Origin: Doris montereyensis
Taxonomy: Eukaryota > Mollusca > Gastropoda > Nudibranchia > Dorididae
Direction of reading: 5' to 3'
DNA: 64,000 nucleotides
Assembly (NCBI GenBank): GCA_037039925.1
Contig: JAXRKP010000015.1
Location: 417,501-481,500, forward strand
Shown here piece by piece: positions 24,575 through 36,330 of the stretch (positions within the stretch are counted from its first letter, which is position 1; each line of letters starts with the position of its first letter). The position numbers and the translations under genes were made by a program. The notes beneath the pieces were generated by a model that saw only the letters and a program-made list of their open reading frames with translations, was not told the DNA's origin and did no database searches.

Positions 24575-24895
24575 CAAGACCCCTGATCATCTGATTTTAT
24601 CCACATCCATAACTAAGGTGATCTCAGGGATTTGGGTAGGATTTTCAATTTTCCCCTGACTGCCCTGTGAGCAGTCAAAGGATCTTTAATGCCCAATGTG
24701 TTGTGATCTGCACACGAGAGCTCCTTTTTATCGTCCATCTCCAACGGGACTAGATCTTCATCCATCTACCTTGGCCAGAGGGGTAGGTTTTATTTAAAAA
24801 TCTCATGAGAAATGTTCAATATTTGTGGCATGAACCAACGACCGTTTTGGTTGAGAGGCAACCATCTTGCCTCTGGACTACCGAATCCCCCACAA
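24575..24895 (-). repeat. SINE family 2 (tRNA-derived)
   Basis: A reverse copy of the unit at 31845-32110. It has the conserved middle CTCCTTTTTATCGTCCATCTC and a tRNA-like head reversed (TTGCCTCTGGACTACC). Other copies are at 47590-47890, 48320-48580 and 60000-60255. Confidence 0.7.
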
Positions 24896-25062
24896 ACTGG
24901 AAACTGGGTACGGAAGCATCAAGTTTATATGCTTCCTCCGTCATAACTATTTCTACTTCAATTGTTTCCCCCTCTAGCGTAGCTACTGGAGACAGTTTGA
25001 GAAAGGGGTTCTGTCTGGTACGGGTTTGAGGAAGTTGCTTGATATGGCTGAGGGAGTTTCTC

Positions 25063-25180
25063 ATACCAAAATGGTGTAAGTATTTAGCAGAGTTCAAACC
25101 AAAATGGTGTAAGTATTTAGCAGAGTTCAAATCAAAATGGTGTTAGTATTTAGCAGAGTTCAAACCAATATGGTGAAAGT
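25063..25180 (+). repeat. Short tandem repeat, about 34 bp unit
   Basis: Four tandem units of AAAATGGTGTAAGTATTTAG plus AGAGTTCAAACC, decaying at the right side. Confidence 0.85.
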
Positions 25181-25789
25181 GCCTATACTTAAGTCGTGTA
25201 AGTGTTTAGTAACGTTTTATTTGAAATCAACAGGCTGATGATAATAATGGATGTCATAGGGAATCAATGAGAATGATACTCTTTTTCCTTTCCCTAAGTC
25301 CCACTATGTCAGTACCACGGCATTGGCTGGGCATTGGCTGTAACGTTTAGGAAGGTTATCATTTAGGCCTAATGGTTTAGAGAACCAGAACTTACCCCAT
25401 TTACCTTCTAGAGTGTTAAGTAGAACAGGTGATGCAACTCCTCCCCTATGCCCTCCCCCACCTTATTGACATTGTGTTTAGACCACTAGGGCTGTCATTC
25501 AAATGTATTGTACCAGTAGCTTTCACTATGAAAGTACCGAAATTACCACCTATATAGTGTGGTGAAATTGGGTAAATAAGTAATAAACCAATATAGATAA
25601 GTGCTTAGTGATCTACTGTACCTTTGCTTCATCTCCAACTTCTTGACCTGTCATGATTAGTACTTATGGGAACTGATGTAATGAATGTCACAAGTTTTAT
25701 TAAATCATCAAGCGTTAAAAGATTGTATACAGTGTGTCAATGTACCTTAACGTAATATGTCATTTCTGAAATTCTGTTGGTATTTATTG

Positions 25790-25915
25790 TTGCCGGTGGG
25801 AGGTTGGGTAGTAGCTGACGGCAAATCCTACTTCCTTTCTTTTACTCTTTCTTCACCATGAGATCACATCATATAATGGTGGACCGGATAACTTTCAATA
25901 AAAAATTTGAAAGTT
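25790..25915 (+). repeat. 3' tail of a non-LTR element
   Basis: CACCATGAGATCACATCATA...TTTCAATAAAAAATTTG is related to 7480-7610. Confidence 0.4.
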
Positions 25916-25970
25916 AATGTTTCTGCGTTAATCTTACCGTGTTTATGTCTTACATTGTGTGTACTAACAG

Positions 25971-26031
25971 ATTCTTGAACATCAAGAACTTCAGGAGGTT
26001 TTGGAAGGCCAAGAGGTGGATGAGAACATGG
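25971..26031 (+). CDS. SLC9C1: SLC9C candidate exon h; its 3' end is the first unit of the minisatellite
   Basis: Acceptor CTAACAG, donor G|GTGAGT, phases 0 in and 1 out. It encodes ILEHQELQEVLEGQEVDENM, a short acidic helix in phase with corrected exon g. No strong family motif is visible, so it is a candidate supported by splice signals, open frame and position. The last 13 bases (GATGAGAACATGG) and the donor are the beginning of the 53-bp repeat that follows. Its exit phase does not match the apparent entry phase of the next exon. Confidence 0.5.
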
Positions 26032-29000
26032 GTGAGTAGATTACACTGATTGTAATTTATGGTGAGCAATGGATGAGAACATGGGTGAGTAGACTACACT
26101 GATTGTAATTTATGGTGAGCAGTGGGTGAGAACATGGGTGAGTAGACTACACTGATTGTAATTTATGGTGAGCAGTGGGTGAGAACATGGGTGAGTAGAC
26201 TACACTGATTGTAATTTATGGTGAGCAGTGGGTGAGAACATGGGTGAGTAGACTACACTGATTGTAATTTATGGTGAGCAGTGGATGTGAACATGGGTGA
26301 GTAGACTACACTGATTGTAATTTATGGTGAGCAGTGGGTGAGAACATGGGTGAGTAGACTACACTGATTGTAATTTATGGTGAGCAATGGATGTGAACAT
26401 GGGTGAGTAGACTACACTGATTGTAATTTATGGTGAGCAGTGGGTGAGAACATGGGTGAGTAGGTTACACTGATTGCAGTTTATGGTGAATAGTAGGTGG
26501 GAATCTGAGTGAGTAGGCTACACTGATTGTAGTTTATTGTGAGCAGCTGATGTAAACATGGCTGAGTAGGCTACACTGATTGTAATTTATGGTAAGCAGC
26601 GGATGTGAGCATGAGTGAGTAGGCTAAACTGATGGTAATTTATGGTCAGCAGTGGACAGGAACATCCATGAGTAGGCTACACTGGTTGTAATTTATGGTG
26701 AGCAATGGATGGGAACATGGGTAAGTAGGCTACACTGATTGTATGGTGAACAGTGGATGGGAACATGGGTGAGTAGGCTACACAGATTGTAATGTGGTGA
26801 GCAGTGGATGAGATTGTAAGTGAGAAGGCTACACTAATTGTAGTTTATAGTGAGCAGTGGTTGACAATGGATATGTGGATTGTAATTTTAAGTGACAATG
26901 ATTGTAATGTATGGTCAGCAATGGATATGAACATGGGTAAGATGAAGCTACACTGATTGTAATTTTAGAATGAGCAATGAATGTGAACATGGATGACTAG
27001 GCTACACAGATTGTAATTTTAGGGTGAGCAATGAATGTGAACATGGATGACTAGGCTCCACAGGTTGTAATGTATGGTGAGCAATGGATGTGAACATGGA
27101 TGGCTAGGCTACACAGATTATAATTTAGGTGAGCAATGGATGTGAACATGGATGACTAGGTTACAGATTGTAATTTAGGGTGAGCAATGGATTGAACATG
27201 AATGACTAGGCTACACAATGTGTGGTGAGCAGTGGATGAGATTGTAAGTGAAAAGGCTACACTAATTGTAGTTTATGGTGAGCAGTGGATGGGAACGTGA
27301 ATGAGTAATTTAGAGCTACATTTAGGTTGCAATTTAAGGTGAGCAATGGATGGGAACATGGGTAAGTAGCCTACACTGATTGTAATTTATGGTGAGCAAT
27401 GGATGTAAACGTTGGTGAGTAGGTTACAATGATTGTAATTTATGGTGACAGTGGATGATAATGTGAGTGAGAAGGCTATACTGATTGTAATTTATGGTGA
27501 CAGTGGATGATAATGTGAGTGAGAAGGCTATACTGATTGTAATTTATGGTGACAGTGGATGATAATGTGAGTGAGAAGGCTATACTGATTGTAATTTATG
27601 GTGAACAGTGGATGATAATGTGAGTGAGAAGGCTATACTGATTGTAATTTATGGTGAACAGTGGATGATAATGTGAGTGAGAAGGCTATACTGATTGTAA
27701 TTTATGGGGAACAGTGGATGATAATGTGAATGAGAAGGCTATACTGATTGTAATTTATGGGAAACAGTGGATGATAATGTGAGTGATAAGGCTATACTGG
27801 TTGTAATTTACGGTGAGCAGTGGATGATAATGTGAGTGAGTAGGCTACATTGATTGTAATTTATGGTGACAGTGGATGATAATGTTAGTGAGTACACTAC
27901 GCATTGTAATTTAAGGTGAGCAATGGATGTGAACATTGGTAAGTAAGCTACATTGATTGTAATTTATGGGGAACGGTGGATGATGATGTGAGTGAGAAGG
28001 CTACACTGATTGTAATTTATGGGGAACAGTTGATGATAATGTGATAGAGTAGGCTACACTGATTGTAATTTATGAGGAGCAGTGAATGATAATGTGAGTG
28101 AGTAGGCTACACTGATTGTAAATTATCGGGAACAGTGGATGGTAATGTGATTGAGTAGGCTATACTGATTGTAATTTATGGTGACAGTTGATGATAATGT
28201 GAGTGAGAAGGTTAAACTAATTGTAATTTATGGTGAGCAGTGGATGATAATGTCAGTGAGAACGCTACACTGATTATAGTTTATGGTGAGCACTGGATGG
28301 GAACGTGAGTGAGTAGGCTACACTGATTGTAGTTTGTGGTGAGCAGTGGATGAGAATGTGGGTGAGTAGGCTACACTTATTGTAGTTTATGGCCAACACT
28401 GGACAGGAACATTGTTGAGTAAGCTACACTGATTGTAATTTATGGTCAGAAGTGGAGGAGAGTGTGTTTTTACTAGGCTACACTGATTGTAATTTATAGT
28501 GAGCAGTGGATGAAAACATGAGTAAGTAGGCTACACTGATTAAATGTAAGCAGTGAATGTGAACATGGGTGAGTAGGCTACACTGATTCTAATTTATGGT
28601 CAGCAGTGGATGTGAACATGAGTAAGTAGGCTACACTGATTGTAATTTAGGGTGAGCAATGGATGAGAACATGGGTAAGTAGGCTACACTGATTGTAATT
28701 TATAGTGAGCAATGGATGTGTACATGGATGAGTAGGCTACACTGATTGTAATTTATGGTGAGCAATGGATGGGAACATTGTTGAGTAGGCTACACTGATT
28801 GTAATTTATGGTGAGCAATGGATGGGAACATTGTTAAGTAGGCTACACTGATTGTAATTTTAGGTGAGCAATGGATGGGAACATTGGTAAGTAGGCTACA
28901 CTAATTGTAATTTATGGTGAACAATGAATGGGAACATTGTTGAGTAGGCTACACTGATTGTAATTTATGGTGAGGAGTGAATGGGAATATTGGTAAGTAG

Positions 29001-29975
29001 GCTACACTGATTGTAATTTATCGGGAACAGTGGATGATAATGTGATTGAGTAGGCTACACTGATTGTAATTTATGGGAACAGTGGATGATAATGTGAGTG
29101 AGAAGGGTATACTGATTGTAATTTATGGTGACAGTGGATGATAATGTGAGTGAGGTATACTGATTGTAATTTATGGTGACAGTGGATGATAATGTGAGTG
29201 AGAAGGCTACACTGATTGTAGTTTATGGTGAGCACTGGATGGGGAACGTGAGTGAGTAGGCTACACTGATTGCAGTTTGTGGTGAGCAGTGGATGAGAAT
29301 GTGGGTGAGTAGGCTACACTTATTGTAGTTTATGGCCAACACTGGACAGGAACATTGTTGAGTAAGCTACACTGATTGTAATTTATGGTCAGAAGTGGAG
29401 GAGAGTGTGGGTGACTAGGCTACACTGATTGTAATTTATAGTGAACAGTGGATGAAAACATGAGTAGTGTGGGTGACTAGGCTACACTGATTGTAATTTA
29501 GGGTGAGCAGTGGATGAGAACATGAAATGAGTAAGTAGGCTACACTGATTGTAATTTAGGGTGAGCAATGGATGAGAACATGGGTAAGTAGGCTACACTG
29601 ATTGTAATTTATTGTGAGCAATGGATGTGTACATGGATGAGTAGGCTACACTGATTGTAATTTATGGTGAGCAATGAATGGGAACATTGTTGAGTAGGCT
29701 ACACTGATTTTAACTTATGGTGAGGAGTGAATGGGAACATTGGTAAGTAGGCTACACTGATTGTAATTTATGGTGAGGAGTGAATGGGAACATTGGTAAG
29801 TAGGCTACACTGATTGTAATTTATAGTGAGGAGTGAATGGGAACATTGGTAAGTAGGCTAAACTGATTGTAATGTACGTTGAGCAGTGGGTGAGAATGTG
29901 CATGAGATTGTAGTTTATTATGAGCAGTGGATGGGAACGTGAGTGAGTAGGCTACACTGATTGTTATTTATGGTG
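26019..29975 (+). repeat. 53-bp minisatellite, about 75 copies, seeded on a splice donor
   Basis: The unit is about 53 bp, made of GATGAGAACATGGGTGAGTA, GACTACACTGATTGTAATTT and ATGGTGAGCAGTG. The first six or seven units are nearly identical at 53-bp spacing, and later ones diverge. Sub-arrays differ: GATAATGTGAGTGAGAAGG at 27430-27850 and GGGAACATTGGTAAGTAGG at 28770-29870. A higher-order duplication is visible: the block at about 28279-28470 recurs at about 29221-29410. Nearly every unit keeps GTGAGT or GTAAGT. The array lies in the intron after exon h. Confidence 0.95.
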
Positions 29976-30303
29976 GAATCCTCTGAGGTTCAAGCTTATG
30001 AGTTTCTGACACTGCAGGCTACTGTAGCCGAGCAATTCAGTTAAATCCACAAAGAACAAGAAAGAGTGGCAAGCCACGAGCAACATAGAGGAGTTTTGAA
30101 AATGACACAAAGAGAAGCAGAAATACATGGATGGACCTAAAGAAGCTGGCGCAAAACAGGGATAAGGGGAAATTGTTTGTTTGTGGCCTATACCTTGGTA
30201 GGGGTGGAGAGCTTTGATACTAATGATGAGGAGGAGGATGATTCAATTGTATTAAAGTCTTTGAAGTTATGGCATAGATTATTTTAAAATTCTTTTTTCC
30301 CAG

Positions 30304-30383
30304 ATCACTTGTGTCAGGAGGAATTCAGTTTCGTTACCAGCAAGGGTCTTTGATGAAAACAACAAATTTGGATATGCACACAG
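30304..30383 (+). CDS. SLC9C1: SLC9C candidate exon i, just before the voltage sensor
   Basis: Acceptor TTCCCAG, donor CACAG|GTAGGA. In the frame that joins the next exon (exit phase 2) it reads ITCVRRNSVSLPARVFDENN then KFGYAH, with no stop. That frame needs entry phase 0, whereas exon h exits in phase 1. In the frame demanded by exon h it reads GDHLCQEEFSFVTSKGL and then stops. A 1-nt indel here or in exon h, or an unseen small exon between them, would explain this. Confidence 0.55.
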
Positions 30384-31470
30384 GTAGGAGGATTGAAAGT
30401 GGCCACAAATATGCAGTTTTGACAGCAGTCCCAGTTTTAGTCCTGGCTGAATCTGCAAAACTTACAGAAAAGTGTGTGTGTTTTGAAAGATTTTATACCG
30501 CCGAATCACAAACGTGCAATTTTTAAGGCCTCCACAAACTTGCAAACTTGGAGTGTTGAAGCTGGACACAAATGTGATACATGTATTTAAAAAGCGAAAA
30601 ACAAATCATTTTGATATAATGTTTTTCCTTCCACACCCTGTTCGCCTGCAGGACTGAAGGGAAAAATGTTTGGCAAGTTTAAAAGTATGGCTTGAGGCCA
30701 TGTCCACAATGTGACAGTATAAAATTCGCTCACACAAGTACACAAAACAGCTGTCAAAACTGCACAGTTGTGGTGGTCATTATATCAGAGTTGACGAAAA
30801 TATAATGTGATACTATTCTGAAACATTATTAGAAAGTTTTTTTCATTACTATGCATTGGAAAAAGATATTTTCTATAACTTTCCTGTAAAATTTGGTCTG
30901 TGGCATATGCATTTTTCCCTCACAAGGGAAGCGATATACACATCTCCTTTAGTTCTCTGTGCTTGATAAATCACAATGTTTGTTGTAATCGCCCGTGTAT
31001 ATGTAATGATATCATCTCATGCTATATCAAGATATCTCACGTCTTTCTTCTAAACTGCAATGAAGTCTTCACTGTATACTAGTTTATCTTTTTGCTGCAC
31101 ATCATACATGTCTCTCTCCACAATTGAAACTCTTGTCTCTTGCAGTACACGTTCCTTGTCCCATCATTTATGCATCAACTGCATTGGTATAATATACAGG
31201 CGTTGGCAGTTTGAGTTGCGTGAATTGAAGTTTATGTTTACAGCAATCTGTTTACATGAATTAAACTCATATGGAGCTACACTTTGCCTTACAGACTGAA
31301 AGACTTTGATCACATTCATGGGAACTTTTTAATCTGCTCCCATTTGGTGTATGAGTGTTGCAACCGTATGAACACATTTGAATATTCAAATGTCTTGTTT
31401 TGTTTGTTCGTTGTCTTGTTAAATCTTTTATTTTTTAAAATAACAAACACATTTTGTCACAATATTTTTA
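30384..31470. other. Intron sequence without recognised gene
   Basis: AT-rich sequence. Short open frames have no recognisable motif. Confidence 0.4.
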
Positions 31471-31479
31471 AATGTCTAC

Positions 31480-31720
31480 ATGCCCCTGCATGTATCTATT
31501 TTCGTATCTATCTGAACTCATAAAAATTTACACTCCAAATAGAATGTTAAGATCATCACATAACAATACTCTTGTGAAAATTTCAAAATATCGTCTAAAA
31601 GCTATGGCCAGCATTCTTTCTCAGTTTAGGGTTTATATTACTGGAACTAGCTTCCAAAATACTTTAGAGAAATTCAAGATGAAGGAAATATTAAAAGGGA
31701 ACTAAAAACGATTCTGTTCA
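31480..31720 (+). mobile_element. CR1/L2-like LINE 3' remnant
   Basis: The reading YLSELIKIYTPNRMLRSS followed by ISKYRLKAMASI matches the usual end of CR1/L2-type ORF2 (the YxPxRxLRSS motif, then a basic strand). Only the C-terminus remains. Confidence 0.5.
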
Positions 31721-31844
31721 ACTCCAATTTTAAATAGTAGGCAATATTCAGGTTTTTGTTGGGTCACATATTTTTGTTTTTTGCTTTTGGTTTTGCAAAT
31801 TTTCTAACCTGTATCAACAAAATGAGTGCACTTTAAAAGGGGAA

Positions 31845-32110
31845 CTTGGTAGTCCAGAGGCAAGGTGTCAGCCTCTCAACCAAGAGGTAGTGGGTTTGAG
31901 CCCCGCCAACGAAAAATGTTCTCGTTTTTTCGAGCAAAATCTACCCCCTGGTCCAGGTAAGTGTATCGACAACTAGTCCCATCGGAGATGGATGATAAAA
32001 AGGAGGACCTGTGTGCAGATAACAACACTCTGTGCATGTTAAAGATCCCTTGGCTAATAACAGGGCAGTCCAGGCAATAGTAAAAATCCTACCAAAACCC
32101 CCAAGATCAC
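31845..32110 (+). repeat. SINE family 2 (tRNA-derived)
   Basis: The tRNA-like head has AACTTGGTAGTCCAGAGG and B-box GGGTTTGAGCCCC. The body has GATGGATGATAAAAAGGAGG and AAAGATCCCTTGGCT. Confidence 0.75.
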
Positions 32111-32114
32111 CTTA

Positions 32115-32425
32115 GACGAGACAAATATGAGGAAAAGTCAGAAAAAAATCCTGGCCACCATGGGGATCGAACCCGCTACCTCTGCGTTGGTACCCATTGC
32201 CTCGCCATGAAAAGAAAGCGTGCTACCAACCGAGCTAACTACGGTCCCTAAGCTTGGTTGGTAGCGCGCGATGGGTGCCAACACAGAGGTCGCAGGTTCG
32301 ATCTCCATGGTGGCCAGGATTTTTTCTGACTATTCCTTGTATTTGTCTCTGTCTTTGTTCCTAAGTCCCTTTCATATTATCTTATGTCATTGCCTTCATT
32401 TCCGACATGCCCCTTGCCTCACTGT
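32115..32425. repeat. Second head-to-head SINE family 1 pair
   Basis: A minus copy (32115-32248) and a plus copy (32250-32425) meet at GGTCCCTAAGCTTGGTTGG. The arrangement is the same as at 11628-11936. Confidence 0.75.
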
Positions 32426-32917
32426 TTGTCTTTATCTATGTATATGTTGACTGTGTCATTGGTACAACCTTGTCGTAATCTTGTACATCTACTGTACAAA
32501 GCATAATATTAAACTAATTGCCTTATAATATGACATTTTCAGTATTTTATTTTAGAAAGCATTGTACGAGATTTCTCTTATTGTGTAGTATGATCTTAAC
32601 GTACGTCTATACAAAATATATAACATATCATCTATATATGGCATTGTACAGCACATAGAGCATTGGATACTATTGGATACACGCTGTATAGATATAAATA
32701 CTATCATTTTGATAACTTACAGCTAATTAAGTTGTAGATCTTTCTGTCTTACACATTCATCGTTTATTATGTCTATTTCATGTTTTTATCATGTCTTTGC
32801 TAACTTGGTAAGGCTAGCGGCTCTGTCATTGCTCTCAAGTTAAACTGTGAAATGATTCAGTATACATCACATGGTTGAAATGGTCAACAAAAAATGTAAA
32901 CTATCAAAATGTCTTTA

Positions 32918-33180
32918 AGACCTTAACGGCCCATAGAGCTTGAGCTTATCACAATTTCTACAGTGTCAAACAAAACAGCCCATAGTGCATCACCTTCTGA
33001 ACAAGACAGTAGTTTGTCGCAGGTTTTAGTCCCCAGGGGACGCTGATTTCCAGTGACACCTTAGTCAAGCAAGTGGAAAGTCACTTGAAACTGAGCATTT
33101 GAATCAAACAGTTTCAAAATTTGAACCTGGAACCTCGTGATTCCAAGTCTGACAGCCAAACCACTGGGCCACTGACACCA
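32918..33180 (-). repeat. SINE family 3 (tRNA-derived)
   Basis: Contains ACGGCCCATAGAGCTTGAG, a GTCGCAGGTTTTAG block and the reversed tRNA-like head (TTTGAACCTGGAAC, CCAAACCACTGGGCC). Confidence 0.75.
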
Positions 33181-33342
33181 TGCAACAATATACCACTATG
33201 AAACTAATATGTGGATTTTTTATGGGTTTTTGTTTTTTTTTAATCAATGATAACAATTTCTTGTGTGAGTGCCAGTTGTTAATGTTGTGAATTAATAATC
33301 ATGACTTCACTGTTTCACATACTGGCCGGCCCAGGTATCTTT

Positions 33343-33510
33343 TACGACGGTAGCTCAGTCGGTAGAGGAGGCCCGAGTTTGATTCCCATTCTGGGCACAT
33401 TTTTCTGGCCCTCCTGTCGACCCAGCAGCAAAATGGGTAGCTAGGTCTTTTCAGATTCGGCAAAACTAATGCCGGCGTGGAAAGCAATGGCGAACTACCA
33501 CATTATGCCA
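33343..33510 (+). repeat. SINE family 4 (tRNA-derived)
   Basis: A-box GGTAGCTCAGTCGG and B-box GAGTTTGATTCCC, then a body with GACCCAGCAGCAAAATGGGT. A reversed copy is at about 47435-47552. It has no intact cloverleaf, so it is not annotated as a tRNA gene. Confidence 0.7.
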
Positions 33511-33794
33511 TATGCTATGTATGGGACTTACTTTACTTTATCTTAGATAAGATACTTCAGTCTGCTTTACTCACATCACTTTTGTGTAGATTAGTACCCA
33601 GCCTAAGTAAGAGTCTTCGTAAAATAGATAAAGATGGATTTATATTCTGCATCTCCATAAAAATACAGGCTCACTGACTGTACATCAGTTATCCTTTAGC
33701 AGGCTATTTCATTCCTCCCTGGGGGGGGCATACAGTATGGCATCCTGTTAGGAGCTTTGTACTATCACTTTAACAAGATATTTCTCTTCTTATA

Positions 33795-33965
33795 GCTGAA
33801 TTCCCATTCATACCTGAGTCGAATGAGAAAAGCAGACTAAAATATCTTTTCTAAGAGTACAACGTCGTGAAAAAAAACCTTGGGTCAGTCAGGGTTTTGA
33901 ACCAATGTCGTTGTAATTACAAACTTACAACATTTCCGATTTCACCACAATGCTTCAGTATATGG
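33795..33965 (-). repeat. SINE-like fragment related to family 3
   Basis: TTCCCATTCATACCTGAGTC, ACAACGTCGTG and TTTTGAACCAATGTCG. A sister copy lies at about 49225-49565. Confidence 0.5.
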
Positions 33966-34175
33966 TGCCTAACAAGGTGTACTATATGCTCCCCATGAAG
34001 TTGAGAAGGACTTTGCATGAAAGAAACTGCTGAAGGATAAATTATGTATAGTCAAAGAGTCTGCATTTGTCTGTGTACAGACACGGACTATAAATAAATA
34101 TTTATCTTTAATGCATGAAGACAGAGTTTAAGGCTTTCGAAAGACATTTCATCACAATGATCCTAAACAAAAATT

Positions 34176-34246
34176 TTGTGTGTGTGTGTGTGTGTGTGTG
34201 TTTGTACATGTGTATGTGTTTGCACGCACGTGTGTGTGTGTGTGTG
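34176..34246. repeat. (GT)n microsatellite forming part of a splice acceptor region
   Basis: An interrupted GT run ends in TGTGTGCAG, the acceptor of the next exon. This acceptor has no normal polypyrimidine tract. Confidence 0.9.
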
Positions 34247-34249
34247 CAG

Positions 34250-34433
34250 GGCTTTTTATCTCTTTAGTAAACACTGGATGCTGTTATTCATTGTGTCTGG
34301 CATGGACACTATCATCATTTACACCAGCCTTTTCCTCTGCGTCATGCAATGGAATACGACCCATAGCGATGAGGGATTGAGCAATGCTAATATGCTTACA
34401 GTCATCTGTGTTCTTTTGTTCTTCATATTTAGG
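34250..34433 (+). CDS. SLC9C1: SLC9C exon j: voltage-sensor helices S1 and S2
   Basis: Acceptor GTGCAG, donor AGG|GTAAGA, phases 2 in and 0 out, 61 codons. It encodes AFYLFSKHWMLLFIVSGMDT, then IIIYTSLFLCVMQWNTTHSD, then EGLSNANMLTVICVLLFFIF. Two hydrophobic helices (about residues 8-30 and 46-61) fit S1 and S2 of the voltage-sensor-like domain unique to SLC9C within the exchanger superfamily. The Asp in S1 and the NTT sequon in the S1-S2 loop are visible. The reading is uninterrupted. Confidence 0.82.
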
Positions 34434-34499
34434 GTAAGATTCAATTGGCAATTTGGCAAGATTTGGTTATTTTCTCCTTTCTCTCAATAATGCATCGCT

Positions 34500-35250
34500 T
34501 TGAAAATTTGTGTTATGGTTATTCTCAATTCATTGTTGTAAAGACCACCATGGTATTGTTGTTTCCAATTGATTGTTGTAAAATTCATCATGTCATTGAT
34601 ATTCTCAATTCATTATTGTAAATATTCATCATCTCATGGATGTTCTCAATTTATTGTTGTAAAAATTCATCATGTCATTGATGTTCTCAATTCATTATTG
34701 TAAATATTCATCATCTCATGGATGTTCTCAATTTATTGTTGTAAAAATTCATCATGTCAGTGATGTTCTCTATTCATTATTGTAAATATTCTTCATGTCA
34801 TGGATGTTCTCAATTCAATGTTGTAAAAATTCATAATGGTATGGTTATTCTCAATTCATTGCTGTAAAGACCATCATGGTATTGTTGTTTCCGATTGATT
34901 GTTGTAAAAGTTCATCATGTTATAGCTGTTTTCAATTCATTCTATAATATGTTTTCTCTCAATCCATTATATAATGGGTTTTTTTCAATTCATTGTAAAA
35001 TATGGGGTTTGTTTAATTTATTGTAAAATACGTGTTTTTGCAATTCATTGTAAAATATGTGTTTTTCTGAATTTATTGTAAAATATGTGTTTTTCTCAAT
35101 TCATTGTACAATATGGGTTTTTTTCTCAATTCATTGTAGAAGTTCATCATGTTATAGATGTTCTGAATTCATTGTAAAATATGTTCTTTTCTCAATTCAT
35201 TGCAAATTATGGTTCTTTCTCAATTCATCATAAAAGTTTATCATGTTATA
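34500..35250 (+). repeat. Degenerate 40-45 bp minisatellite in an intron
   Basis: Tandem variants of TGATGTTCTCAATTCATT followed by GTTGTAAAAATTCATCATG. The right half decays into shorter units built on CAATTCATTGTAAAATATG. Confidence 0.85.
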
Positions 35251-35650
35251 GCTGTTACGTTATCCATTTAAATTTGTTCATAGAAGATTGAGGTTAAATT
35301 CAAGATAGAATGAACACATCATGCGCACATTCCCCTTTTTCCCAGCCGTTTGTTAAAAAAATAATTTTGGCACAAAGCTTTACTTGTTGGTTTGAGAGAA
35401 ATTTACCCCTGTCTGTGATATGCAGTGGTCTGATTGTGAATGGAGAAGAAACTGCAAGATCATAAAGGGCATGAAAAAGAAAAGAAGAAAGTATGATGAC
35501 CTATCTGCATCATTTTTTGGGGGCAATTTACCCTGTCTGCCACATGCAGTGATCTCAGGATGTATGAAGAGGAAACATCTTCATGAAAAACATGTGAAAG
35601 AGTGGAATGAAGGAAGTAAGACCTACCATCAGCACCCACCAACCACCCAC
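35250..35650. other. Intron sequence without recognised gene
   Basis: Two related TTTACCCCTGTCTGTGATATGCAGTG-like words (cut here by position: about 35402 and 35526) suggest a short duplication. Nothing else is seen. Confidence 0.35.
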
Positions 35651-36330
35651 TGATATAAAGCATTCTTTCTTTCTTTATCATTTCCCATTCTACCTTTCAG
35701 TGTATGGGTTCAGCTACCCGAGATGATCTTTCTCCAGGCTGCCCTGTCCTGGTATTTTCTGTTTCCTTCCAAAAAAGTAATTTTTTTTGCTTTACTGCCT
35801 CTTTTATATCTTCTTCCTTCTTCCTCTGAGGTCTGCCTTTTGATCTTTTACCTTGGGCTTTAGCACTGTATACTGATTTAGCTATTCTATTGTCATTCAT
35901 CTGTTTGCATGCCCAAACCGTCTTTGTTGATTTCTTTCGTTCTTAGTTTTTATGCTATCTGCTTTAGTTTGCTCTCTTTTAGTTGTGTTTCTGATTTTGT
36001 CTCTTTTAGTTTTCCCTACTACTCTTCTTAGATATTTCATTTCAGCTGCTTGTACTCTACTGTATTCTCTACTGTCTAAGGTCTAGATTTTTCTGCCATA
36101 GAGCAGAGTAAGACTGTGTTGTATACTGCCATTTTGGTTTTTGTTGACAATTCTTGTTTACCTATAAATGCCTTTCCTAGATGGTTATATATTATCATTG
36201 CCTTTTGCATTCTCTGTCTGATTTCTTCTCTTAGTTTTCCCTCTGAGTTAATCATTACTCCTAGGTAATTGTAGCTTTGAACTTAATCTAAATTCTCCTG
36301 GCCAATTTAAGATTTTGTGTTTTAGCTTCC
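35651..36330 (-). mobile_element. RTE-clade LINE, copy F, 3' part (left of a nested insertion)
   Basis: The AAAG-rich tail and C-terminal ORF part read on the minus strand (SVYSAKAQGKRSKGRPQR). It stops at TTTAGCTTCCC (about 36320-36330), exactly where copy A continues with TAGTTACTAGC. The continuation is found at 38315. Confidence 0.85.

Noticed and set aside
26019..29975. CRISPR-like array or centromeric satellite
   Set aside because: Direct tandem units without spacers, in an animal intron; a minisatellite explains it fully.
33343..33420. Functional tRNA genes at the A-box/B-box matches (also 37803, 46795, 47500)
   Set aside because: The boxes are part of repeated SINE units with tails, and I could not pair proper acceptor stems or anticodon arms.
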